From the NCBI GenBank assembly GCA_017513125.1, contig JAFWDI010000019.1:26006-90005 (forward strand): a DNA stretch of 64,000 nt. The letters are read 5' to 3'. This stretch comes from Lachnospiraceae bacterium (GTDB lineage Bacteria > Bacillota > Clostridia > Lachnospirales > Lachnospiraceae). Below are positions 27,361 to 36,172 of this stretch, one piece after another (position 1 is the stretch's first letter; every line of letters begins with the position of its first letter). The translations under genes and the position numbers were made by a program. The notes below the pieces were generated by a model. That model saw only the letters and a program-made list of their open reading frames with translations, searched no databases and had not been told where the DNA came from.

Positions 27361-29313
27361 ATGTATTCTGTCTTGATACAAAACTCAAAGACGATCGATT
27401 CGTTCCTGCGGTACCGCCCCTTTTTCGCGGAGGCGCTTACCGCAGGACAGATCGGCATCTGCCGATGGAACGAGTTCGGGAGGACGATCGAAACCGCGCT
27501 TCCGGAGCTCAGCAGTCTGACGGATGACAAGGAAGAGTGGCGCGCGATCATTGTCCGGCATACGGACGACCATGATATGAGCGCTTTTGAGAGTGCGGAT
27601 AACAATCCGTACGACTTCGAAGTCAACCGGGATCTGCCGGGCTTTGAGGAAAATGAGGTACCGCTGGTCCGCCTGACACAGATGCTGGGCGGAGTGCCTC
27701 CCGTGGAAGTCAGTTTCGAGGCGGAAGTCATTCAGGAAGAGCATATGCAGCCCCGCACGGTGTATCATCCGGTGAAAAATGCCGAACTGATCCGTCAGCG
27801 GGATGCGCTCGCCGAATTCTATGAGTTCGACGGGAGAAAGCCGTCGTCGATCCTGATCATTTCCATGCGGCGGAAACCCGATCAGGACGAGAAGCTGGCC
27901 CATGAAGCCGATCAGGCATGGAAGAAGAGAAAAGAGTCCTGGAGCTCCGAGTTCTGGAAACGAAACCAGTATCCGAGCGCCTGCCGTTTCCTGGTCTATG
28001 ATTATGAGTTTCACGGACCGGTCCAGCGCGAAGCGGATGATTTCAACTTCTGGCTCTCGGTCCTGCTGCTTTCCCTGAACAAGGTGGATGCTTCCACGCT
28101 GCAGGCTTACCGTCTTTATACCGTCAGAACGATCCTGGATAAAGACGCGATGAAGCGTGTGTTCCAGGAACAGGCGGATCTGCTGCGCGACTCGAAGAAA
28201 GTCATCCAGAAGGAGATCCGAAAGCAGATCGAAGGCAGACTGGTCTTCGAGGAGGAACTGCCGGATTACCGGCTCGACGTTCCCGTGGTCCTGAATTTGC
28301 CGAAGCGGGGAGACATTGAGGTCAGTCCGCGTTCGTTCCCGTTCCTGTCGGAAGGACAGCTGGCGGATTTCAGCGTCTGGAGAACAGAGAAAAACCGCAT
28401 TGAGGAACATCTGGTGCGGTCGGTCCGCTCCGCGAACCGCTCGCTGGATCAGACCGCGGCCCGGATGCGCAATAATCTGGACATCGACGAGGCCGAGGCT
28501 GAGCCGCTGAACCGCTATCAGGTGGAAGATCTTACGCGGGAGACGGATCAGCTGTACCGCGACATCGTAAAGATGCAGGGATCATTGCCCACGGAAGACG
28601 TATCCGCGGATCCGAAGATCGTTCAGGTCACGAATGAGATCCAGGATGAGTTGTCGAAGCGGGTCATGAAGGGACCTGTGCTGTTTGTGGGCGTCATGAC
28701 GGCGGTGCTGCTGGTGATGGCTGCGTTTCCTGCTGTTATCCGTCTGGTAAACGGCACCGAAAACAGGCTCACCGGCATCCTGATCATGATCATTTTCGGA
28801 GCGGCTGCCGCCGCGATCGATGCGATCATTATTCTGGCCCTTCAGAAGCATTATCTGAATAAGCTGATTCTGCGGTACGATCAGATCATCGCCGACGCGT
28901 TCAACGAGCTGGAGGACGATGCCGACCAGTATACGAAGTATCTCAGCTCGATCGCGTCTCACTCGCGGGGCATCGCGCATCTGGATATGTCCTCCAGGCT
29001 GCAGATCACCGAGGAAGAGCAGAAGGACGACCGCTTCGTTCATATCAGGGCGATCAATGCCTTCCTGGGCCGGTTAAAGCAGTGGGGGAAAGCGCAGCAT
29101 CTTAACCTGGATCTGGAGTCGCGGCGTCCGGACAGCCGGATCACCGTCGACACCACGGTATCCCCTGCGGATAATAAGCTGTATGTCTTTGAGGCAGGCA
29201 AGTACAGCCCTGTCGAGATCAACCACTCGGGTCTGACCATGCAGTCGCCGTATTCGTTCACGAAGAAGATCGAGATTCTCAGGGAGGAATTATATGATGA
29301 CGAACGTGATTAA
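27361..29313 (+). CDS. Two-TM protein of unknown function in the vWA/tubulin-like operon
   Basis: The 650-residue protein is not a family I recognise. Residues 1 to about 430 are soluble and charged, and part of the region near 370-430 looks coiled-coil. Two membrane helices lie near 440-462 (VLFVGVMTAVLLVMAAFPAV) and 475-498 (IIFGAAAAAIDAIIILAL), so both ends should face the same side. The C-terminal domain of about 150 residues is soluble. ATG at 27361 has GGGAG five bases upstream; the earlier TTG at 27346 overlaps that site. Its end overlaps the next gene by 20 bases, which indicates close coupling. It may anchor the tubulin-like protein to the membrane (inference). Confidence 0.7.
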   Translation: MYSVLIQNSKTIDSFLRYRPFFAEALTAGQIGICRWNEFGRTIETALPELSSLTDDKEEWRAIIVRHTDDHDMSAFESADNNPYDFEVNRDLPGFEENEVPLVRLTQMLGGVPPVEVSFEAEVIQEEHMQPRTVYHPVKNAELIRQRDALAEFYEFDGRKPSSILIISMRRKPDQDEKLAHEADQAWKKRKESWSSEFWKRNQYPSACRFLVYDYEFHGPVQREADDFNFWLSVLLLSLNKVDASTLQAYRLYTVRTILDKDAMKRVFQEQADLLRDSKKVIQKEIRKQIEGRLVFEEELPDYRLDVPVVLNLPKRGDIEVSPRSFPFLSEGQLADFSVWRTEKNRIEEHLVRSVRSANRSLDQTAARMRNNLDIDEAEAEPLNRYQVEDLTRETDQLYRDIVKMQGSLPTEDVSADPKIVQVTNEIQDELSKRVMKGPVLFVGVMTAVLLVMAAFPAVIRLVNGTENRLTGILIMIIFGAAAAAIDAIIILALQKHYLNKLILRYDQIIADAFNELEDDADQYTKYLSSIASHSRGIAHLDMSSRLQITEEEQKDDRFVHIRAINAFLGRLKQWGKAQHLNLDLESRRPDSRITVDTTVSPADNKLYVFEAGKYSPVEINHSGLTMQSPYSFTKKIEILREELYDDERD

Positions 29314-32300
29314 AATGCTGATCGCGATCGTCGTTATCGCGCTGATCAGCCTGCTTCAGAATAAGCTGAACTGTAAGAAGCGGTATCGCCGCATCCGGCA
29401 GCTTCCGCTGATCCTGGTCGCTCTGGCGGTCGTGATCTTCGGGATCGTGATGTCGGTCCGGTTCCTGACGACGATCGAAGGACTGGAAGAGCAGGCCCTG
29501 CAGGCGGTCGGAAGGTTCGACGCTGCGAGAAACATCATACAGTTTCTGAAAGAACTGATCGCTCAATGGTCCTTGTTTATCATGAACATCGGGATCATGC
29601 TGCTGTTCGTGGTCGTTAAGGCCGTCGTCCGGCCGATCGTTTCGAGGGTGTGCAGGGATCATGATCTTCTGGAGACGTTTTCGCTCAGCTTTTATTATTT
29701 CGACGAAGACCGTGAAGAGTGGTTCCTGCGCGAGCAGATGGTCAATTTCCGGAATGTCGTCTTTGCGGTCTGTGTCGGCCTGACGCTGGCGTCCGGCGTC
29801 TATCTGGGAGCTGCCTGGGCATTCGGCCCGGAGCATGCGATCTGGGCGCTGGCCTTTCCCTGCGCCGCCGCAGCGGTCATGAACGAACTGTACGGCTATA
29901 TCAGCGGCCAGACGAAAGAGGAGTACGAAAACTCCGTTTTCGGAGACATTTCCACGTCGCAGCGGATCAGTAATTATTATAAACTGCGCGGAGTTCTGGA
30001 AGAGCAGTTCCCCGAGCCGCTTTTGTCGTCCCATTCCGGCTGTGAGTTTATCAACAGAAAAACGGCGGTCGACGTTCTCCGTGAGCTGGAGGATTCCGAG
30101 GATACCGCCGACCGCGTCGCCGCGGAGTATTTCCTGATGAACGACCGGTTTAAGACGGCGGATACGGACTGCGTACGGGCGACGCAGGATCTGCTGCACC
30201 GCCGGAACGTCGTGTTTTATAATCCGTTCTATCGCGATCTGGGGCTTTATATCACGCTTCCGCTGGCCTACACGCTGCTTTCCGGGAAAAAGTGCGTGGT
30301 CCTGTGCGGACGCAGGAACACTGCGGATGACGTGCGCATGTGGCTTGCGGATCTTCTGGAAGACTATACGCATACCAGATCCCTGTGGGGCGTGAGCACG
30401 CTGTCCGAGAAGGAGCCGGACTGCGAAGTCGGCATCCTGACGTTCGACCAGATCTACGAGAAGAGCGTGATCGTCGCGAACCAGCCGTTCTTCCGGGATA
30501 CGGACCTGGTCCTGCTCATCGAGCCCTCGATCATGCTGAATACCAGCCAGATCGCCCTGAGCATCCTCGCGGAAGAGATGAGCTTCCGCAAGGAAAAGCC
30601 GGTCTACTGCATCTGCGACCGTTTCACGGACGGCCTGGTGGATACCTTGTCCCATGTTCTGCGTTCGGAGATCACGGACGTCGTGGCGGCTCCCGTGCCG
30701 CGGTGCGATTACGCGGCGATGGCGTGGGATTCGGACGGGGATTTCTACCGTCAGCAGATGTTCGACAAGCAGACCCGCTATCTGGGAAACGGCGTCGAGC
30801 TGGCCGCCGTGGCTGTGAAAAACCAGGTCCCCGAGGTGACCTGGTACGGCGAGACGAAAGTCCCGATCCGCGATATCAAATGGATCGCGGGCCAGCACTT
30901 TACGACGATCTGCCGTTACATGAACCAGCCCACGCAGCAGAACAGTCTGTATGAAAAGATCAAATTCGTTTCACTGCTCTGGAGCGCGGAGAAGCAGAAG
31001 GAGCAGCTGCTGATCGCGGAGGACGAGTTCTGCAACCTCTTTAATACCATGCGCGCCTACCTGTCGCGCGGTATCGACCAGATCTTCGTCAATATCTTTT
31101 CGGAGAACTATCTGCTTCGGGATTATCTGCGCTGTAACCGTCAGATGTTCCTGTCGAACCCGAACGCGGTGCCTTCCTGTGTTCCGGACTACGCGAAAAC
31201 GGAGCGGAATACCATCCTGAAGCTGGTGATCATGGCCTCGCTGCGTCCGATCTCCGAGGAAGAGATCATTGCGGAGCTGCACCTGGCCGGACTGGACACG
31301 GATGATGTGTACGGCACCATGGAGACCCTTCTGGCGAAGTACACATACGCCGCGCCGGATATTTTTACCGTGCGCAGTGAAAAACTGACGCTGGACGAAT
31401 TTACGACGATCACGGAGGACTATTACAGCATCTCCGAGGACGTCTTCGAACGGTATTTCGAGAAGTCTTTAAAGAACGCCTACTATATCCTCGAGGAAGA
31501 AGAGGAAGAAGACAGCTATATCAATGCCAGGCTGTTCAGCCATGTGACGCAGACCATCCTTCCCGGACAGTTCGCCACGTATGACGGAAAGTATTATCAG
31601 GCGAAATATGTCTCGCCGAAGACCGGAGTCATTCTCCGCCGTGCCGCGGATCTGTACGACGGCAGGAAGTATTACCGTCAGGTACGGAAGTATTTCGTGG
31701 ATGCTTCGGATGAACCCGAGATCATCTCCAGAAAGAAAGTCATGGATATCGAATTCGTGGAGATGCGGGCCGATATCCGTGTGGAGACCTCCGGATATCT
31801 TGAGATGCGGGATAATCATGACCTGAGGACCGCCCGCCTGGTCGATCTGTCCGAAGACCCCTCCGTGGGTGATCTTACGCGTTCCTACCGTCATAAGACG
31901 GTGCTCCGCATACAGCTGCCCGAGGCGGACTCAGCGGTCTGCTTCACGTTCTGCATGCTGCTTTCCGAGATCTTCCGCTCGGTGTTCCCCGACGGCTGGG
32001 CATATCTGGCCGCCGTCACGAAACGCACGGAGGACGCGGAGGGCTTCCTGAATTACGTGGTCTATCCGGCGGAAGGCGGTGTCGAGGACGGATATATCTA
32101 TATTATCGAGGACAGCGATATCGATCTGGGACTGCTGGAGGCGGTCGAACGCAACTTCCGGAAGCTGATGGAGATCATGACCGACTTCCTGGAGTGGCAC
32201 TTCGAGAAAATGCGCGAGCCCGCGCACGAGGATCCGGTGCCCGTGAGGATCGAGGTCGCCGAAGAAGCGGCGAAGAAGCGCCGCACCCTGATCGGCAGGC

Positions 32301-33643
32301 TGCTGGACCGTATCCGCAGGCTGTTCGGAGGAAAGAAAGATGAGCCGGTCGTCGTGGTAAGAACGGCGGCGGGTAAGCCGGCGGCGGATAAACCGGCCGA
32401 AGAGACGCAGGCCGGCGAGTCTGCGGAGAAGCCCGTCACCGGGATGACCGATGCCCCCGCGGTTTCCGAAACAGCCGGAGATGCCGCGGTCGAAGATGAG
32501 TCCGCGGAGTCCGTGCCCGGGGAAGCAGCACCTGAGGATGCGGCACCCGAGGATGCCGAAACGCCTGCCGAGACCGTGCCCGTGAAGGCGGCGCCTGTCG
32601 AGGCGGAAACGCCCGTTACGGAGGATCCCGAGCTGGTCCACGTCGATGATACCGACATCTTCGATGAAGATGAGGATCCGGAGATCAGCGGTTATCTGGA
32701 GGAACAGTTCGAAGAGATGGGACTTCTTCCGCTTAAGGAGACCCGATATCAGAAGGAATGTTACCTCAAATACGGGTTTGATGAGATCGATGAGCGCATC
32801 CATATCGATGAGCTTCGCCGTTATCTCCGGGTCAGAGGCTGGGGCCTCAACGCGCTGACATTGGCCCGGAAACGCGAGATCGATCCGAAGACCTTCCTGG
32901 ATCTGAACTCGGAGAACCACTGTGATTTCTGCGGCCTGCCGCTGACGGGCGTCAGTTTTGACCGCCTGAATGACGGGCGCATCCGCTGCAATGACTGCTC
33001 GGCCAGCGCGATCACCACCGTCGAGGAGTTCTCTGAGATCTTCCACGAATGTCAGAGACGGATGGAGGAGATCTACGGCATCAAATACCGCGTACCGGTC
33101 CGCGTGAAAGTGACTGACGCCAGAGAAGTGAATAAGGGGGCCGGAAGGATCTTCCGCCCGAGCAAGGAATTCGCGAGCCGTGTTCTGGGCTTCGCCCAGC
33201 ATCGCAGAGGAGACTACAGTCTGGTCATCGAGAACGGGAGTCCCCGGCTGGCAGCCATTGACACGATCGTTCATGAGATGACACACATCTGGCAGTACCT
33301 GAACTGGAACGATCAGCTCATTCGCAGCGTGTACGGCATGAATAAGGCGCTCTGCACCGAGAAGGCCAGACTCATCGTGTATGAAGGCATGGCGATGTGG
33401 GCCTCGGTCCAGTACCTCTACTACATCGGCGAGACTGTTTTTGCCATGCAGCAGGAGTATATGGCGGAAATGCGGGATGATCCTTACGGAATCGGTTTCA
33501 GGCTCTATAAGGAGCGTTATCCGCTGACCAAGGACATGTCGCTGATGTCGTATACGCCGTTCTCCGCGGCTCTTCCGCTGGATCCGGATGATGTGCGTGC
33601 CGCGGTGATCAATGACTGCGGCGAGAAAGAGTGCAGGTGTTAG
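29294..33643 (+). CDS. Large multi-TM protein with C-terminal LIM-like zinc site and DA1-like metallopeptidase
   Basis: The 1449-residue protein has about five N-terminal membrane helices (roughly residues 9-25, 38-58, 93-112, 153-172 and 180-198). A large cytoplasmic region follows (about 250-1000) of alpha/beta type with VVLCGRRNTADD and DLVLLIEPSIML; it looks like an inactive ATPase or helicase core, but no Walker A is visible. A linker rich in Ala, Glu and Pro covers 32344-32640. The end resembles DA1 peptidases: CDFC (C1210, C1213) and CNDC (C1232, C1235) as a zinc treble clef, then HEMTH (H1327-H1331) and a downstream YEGMAMW Glu as third metal ligand. It should cut a protein at the inner membrane face. 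AGGGAGG precedes ATG. Confidence 0.75.
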   Translation: MMTNVIKMLIAIVVIALISLLQNKLNCKKRYRRIRQLPLILVALAVVIFGIVMSVRFLTTIEGLEEQALQAVGRFDAARNIIQFLKELIAQWSLFIMNIGIMLLFVVVKAVVRPIVSRVCRDHDLLETFSLSFYYFDEDREEWFLREQMVNFRNVVFAVCVGLTLASGVYLGAAWAFGPEHAIWALAFPCAAAAVMNELYGYISGQTKEEYENSVFGDISTSQRISNYYKLRGVLEEQFPEPLLSSHSGCEFINRKTAVDVLRELEDSEDTADRVAAEYFLMNDRFKTADTDCVRATQDLLHRRNVVFYNPFYRDLGLYITLPLAYTLLSGKKCVVLCGRRNTADDVRMWLADLLEDYTHTRSLWGVSTLSEKEPDCEVGILTFDQIYEKSVIVANQPFFRDTDLVLLIEPSIMLNTSQIALSILAEEMSFRKEKPVYCICDRFTDGLVDTLSHVLRSEITDVVAAPVPRCDYAAMAWDSDGDFYRQQMFDKQTRYLGNGVELAAVAVKNQVPEVTWYGETKVPIRDIKWIAGQHFTTICRYMNQPTQQNSLYEKIKFVSLLWSAEKQKEQLLIAEDEFCNLFNTMRAYLSRGIDQIFVNIFSENYLLRDYLRCNRQMFLSNPNAVPSCVPDYAKTERNTILKLVIMASLRPISEEEIIAELHLAGLDTDDVYGTMETLLAKYTYAAPDIFTVRSEKLTLDEFTTITEDYYSISEDVFERYFEKSLKNAYYILEEEEEEDSYINARLFSHVTQTILPGQFATYDGKYYQAKYVSPKTGVILRRAADLYDGRKYYRQVRKYFVDASDEPEIISRKKVMDIEFVEMRADIRVETSGYLEMRDNHDLRTARLVDLSEDPSVGDLTRSYRHKTVLRIQLPEADSAVCFTFCMLLSEIFRSVFPDGWAYLAAVTKRTEDAEGFLNYVVYPAEGGVEDGYIYIIEDSDIDLGLLEAVERNFRKLMEIMTDFLEWHFEKMREPAHEDPVPVRIEVAEEAAKKRRTLIGRLLDRIRRLFGGKKDEPVVVVRTAAGKPAADKPAEETQAGESAEKPVTGMTDAPAVSETAGDAAVEDESAESVPGEAAPEDAAPEDAETPAETVPVKAAPVEAETPVTEDPELVHVDDTDIFDEDEDPEISGYLEEQFEEMGLLPLKETRYQKECYLKYGFDEIDERIHIDELRRYLRVRGWGLNALTLARKREIDPKTFLDLNSENHCDFCGLPLTGVSFDRLNDGRIRCNDCSASAITTVEEFSEIFHECQRRMEEIYGIKYRVPVRVKVTDAREVNKGAGRIFRPSKEFASRVLGFAQHRRGDYSLVIENGSPRLAAIDTIVHEMTHIWQYLNWNDQLIRSVYGMNKALCTEKARLIVYEGMAMWASVQYLYYIGETVFAMQQEYMAEMRDDPYGIGFRLYKERYPLTKDMSLMSYTPFSAALPLDPDDVRAAVINDCGEKECRC

Positions 33644-33665
33644 CGCGACCCTGCGGGAGATGAAC

Positions 33666-34238
33666 ATGGGATCACTTATCGAAACATATCAGGAGGTCCT
33701 TTCGAAGGCGAATGAGATCTGTGATGAGATCCGGCGCATCGAATCTGAGGTGTCACGGAAGGCTGCCGCGGCCGGCGCCCGCAAGGCGCGGATCGCGAAG
33801 CTGGAAGAGCAGCTCGGAAAGATCGGCGGGTACATGCTTCAGGTCAGAGCCTTTCAGGAAACGGCCAAAAGAAATATGGACAGCATGAATGTGTTGACGA
33901 TCGAGGCGCCTTCCGGGTACCGCGTGAATCTGAACCGCCTGAAAAACTGGGCTGCGATGATCGATCCGGAAGCCGTGAATGATCCGTATGCGCAGCGTGT
34001 CTACGCTGTCGCGAAATGTGACGAGCTGTTTTTGCAGAAAAAGCAGGAAGAGTATACGAGGCTCATCGAAGAACTCCGGGATGATCCGGATGAGGGCCTT
34101 CAGAAAGAGCTTCAGGATCAGCTCCGGGGCATCCGCGAGGACTGCGGGAAGGTCTGTGCGGCTGCGGACGCTCTGCGGCGGGAACTGGATGCGGTCCTGG
34201 CTCCGGGTCAGGCAAGCCCCGAGGGTTCACATACATGA
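33666..34238 (+). CDS. Coiled-coil protein of unknown function
   Basis: This 190-residue protein is nearly all helical, with heptad-like segments in the first 75 residues (ICDEIRRIESEVSRKAAAAG; IAKLEEQLGKIGG) and again near 120-175. It has no signal peptide or membrane helix. ATG at 33666 is preceded by GGGAG at a distance of 7 bases; the ATG at 33660 is too close to it. The end overlaps the next gene by four bases (ATGA), so it is coupled to the membrane Rossmann protein. It may be an adaptor between the polymer and the membrane components (inference). Confidence 0.65.
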   Translation: MGSLIETYQEVLSKANEICDEIRRIESEVSRKAAAAGARKARIAKLEEQLGKIGGYMLQVRAFQETAKRNMDSMNVLTIEAPSGYRVNLNRLKNWAAMIDPEAVNDPYAQRVYAVAKCDELFLQKKQEEYTRLIEELRDDPDEGLQKELQDQLRGIREDCGKVCAAADALRRELDAVLAPGQASPEGSHT

Positions 34239-36160
34239 AGTATGATCTTTTCTCCATCATAACGCTGGCGTGGATCCTGGCCGGGATACTTTTTTTCTTC
34301 CTGGCCCCGAGATCCAAACGCATTTTTTTCCGCAGACATCCTCTGTGGTATTTTATCGTCGTTGTTTTTGTGGCGCTGGTCCTGCACCTTCTGCCGCTTT
34401 CCTATGAGTATTATCGGCCGGATATCGCGGTCGCGGGCCCCACGGCTTTTCTGACGGCTCTTCAGTCCGTTCAGAATGCCCTGAGAACATTTGTCCTCGA
34501 CGGCGCCTGGGGCGAATGGATGAGCATCCGGCATCTGTCTCCGGTCTATTCGGTTCTGGGCATCATTCTCAGTGTCGCCGCCCCGATCCTGACGTTTTCC
34601 GTCATCCTTTCCGCTCTCTATACGCAGTTCGCGCGGATCAATCTGCGCGCGGCGGATTTCTTCGGCCGTCCGCTCCATATCATGTCGGAGCTGAACGAGC
34701 GCTCGCTGGCATTGGCGAGGGATATCACGAAAGACAATGATTCGAAAAAACTTCTGGAGAAGACGAAAGTCATCTTCACGGATGTTTTCGAGCGAAACGA
34801 AGAAGATAATTACGAACTGCGCAGAGAAGCCAAAGACATGGGCGCGTCGTTTATCAAGGCGGATATCCGGAACATTAAACTGAACAACCGCCTCGGAGAA
34901 GTCAACTATTATGTCCTGGGAGAAGATGAGACCGAAAATCTCAGCCAGGCGCTGACGATCTATTCCAATCATAAGGATAAAGCCAGGATCAAGCTGTTTG
35001 TCTGGGTCGGAGCCGAGAATGCCGACCTGCTGGATTCGAATACCGGAGATATCCTGAAAGATCAGGCGGAAAAGGGATATGCGGCGGTAAGGCAGACGAT
35101 CGAGAACGAAGAGTACCTCATCATGCGGAGGATCGAAGACGCCCGGATGCTGGTGCGGGGACTTATGGTCGAGCCCTTCCAGAGTATTTTTGAGAAGAAA
35201 GACCCATCGGTCCTGCTGGTAGGCGCGGGACGGTTCGGGAGAGAGATCTTCAGGACCCTGATATGGTTTCTCCAGAGAGAAGATTCATGCCCTGAGATCA
35301 ATGTGATGGATAAAAAGCGCTCGGGCGGAAACATCGGTTTTCGTGAATGGCTGATGAGCGAATGTCCGGAGCTGGCCGCCAAAAATGATCTCAGAGCGGA
35401 CGGCGAAGCCTGCTACAGCTTCCGGGTGTTCGACGATGTGGATGTCTTCGGGACGATCCCGGACAGAGGTCCCGGCGGCGAAGACTATCGGGCCCGTCTG
35501 CTGAAGACGGACGCTGTCATCGTTTCGATCGGAGAAGACCATAAAAATCTTTCGGCCGCGGTGCGCCTGCGGACCTATTTCCGCAGGGCGGGAAAAGAAC
35601 CGGACATTTATGCGGTGATCAATGACGACATGATGGCGAAAACGATTCCCGCCATGGAGACGAACGCAAAGGAGAATTATAATATCATTCCCATCGGAGG
35701 CCGTGATTCCCTGTATCGGTATGCCCATGTGTTTGATAAGAAGCTGGAAAAACAGAGCTTCCGCTATCACACATTGTGGATCGAGACCGCGGTGAAGGAA
35801 GCTGCGTCACAGGGAGGGTCCTTCGATGTGGAGGACGCGAAGACGAAGGAACTGGTGCGGTATGAGCAGAAGGAATACTTCCGGGTCTCCTCCGCCACCC
35901 GTTCGTTCCACGAAAACGCCTGTGAAAAGGCAGGCCTTCATCCCTGCGAAAACGGATATGCGGCGGATTCGGACGACCGCCTGGTCTGCACCTGCGGAAA
36001 CTGTATGCTCCGGCGGAAACAGGAGCACATGCGGTGGAATGCCTTCATGCGCGGTCAGGGATATATCCTGGGGCCGAAAAAAGACCATATCGCGAAAACA
36101 CACCCGAATCTGGTTCCGTTTTCGGAGCTGTCCGAAACCGATAAAAACAAAGACAGTTAA
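34235..36160 (+). CDS. Membrane protein with RCK/Rossmann-type nucleotide-binding domain
   Basis: The 641-residue protein has three N-terminal hydrophobic segments (about residues 6-24, 33-55 and 106-130) followed by a cytoplasmic region. Near residue 330 is VLLVGAGRFGREIFRTL, a classic GxGxxG Rossmann motif like that of TrkA-N/RCK domains. An earlier region (VIFTDVFERNEEDNYELR and ADIRN) looks like a first, degenerate RCK copy. A CTCGNC cysteine motif lies near residue 600. It shares domain style with the next gene, a CASTOR-like channel, but I see no clear pore filter. It may be a regulatory subunit of that channel or a divergent channel. It overlaps the coiled-coil gene by four bases. Confidence 0.68.
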   Translation: MKYDLFSIITLAWILAGILFFFLAPRSKRIFFRRHPLWYFIVVVFVALVLHLLPLSYEYYRPDIAVAGPTAFLTALQSVQNALRTFVLDGAWGEWMSIRHLSPVYSVLGIILSVAAPILTFSVILSALYTQFARINLRAADFFGRPLHIMSELNERSLALARDITKDNDSKKLLEKTKVIFTDVFERNEEDNYELRREAKDMGASFIKADIRNIKLNNRLGEVNYYVLGEDETENLSQALTIYSNHKDKARIKLFVWVGAENADLLDSNTGDILKDQAEKGYAAVRQTIENEEYLIMRRIEDARMLVRGLMVEPFQSIFEKKDPSVLLVGAGRFGREIFRTLIWFLQREDSCPEINVMDKKRSGGNIGFREWLMSECPELAAKNDLRADGEACYSFRVFDDVDVFGTIPDRGPGGEDYRARLLKTDAVIVSIGEDHKNLSAAVRLRTYFRRAGKEPDIYAVINDDMMAKTIPAMETNAKENYNIIPIGGRDSLYRYAHVFDKKLEKQSFRYHTLWIETAVKEAASQGGSFDVEDAKTKELVRYEQKEYFRVSSATRSFHENACEKAGLHPCENGYAADSDDRLVCTCGNCMLRRKQEHMRWNAFMRGQGYILGPKKDHIAKTHPNLVPFSELSETDKNKDS

Positions 36161-36172
36161 GGCATTATTATT

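Noticed and set aside
29294..33643. The middle of the 1449-residue protein as an active helicase
   Set aside because: Strand-like segments resemble an ATPase core, but I find no Walker A (GKT/S) motif, so activity is not supported.
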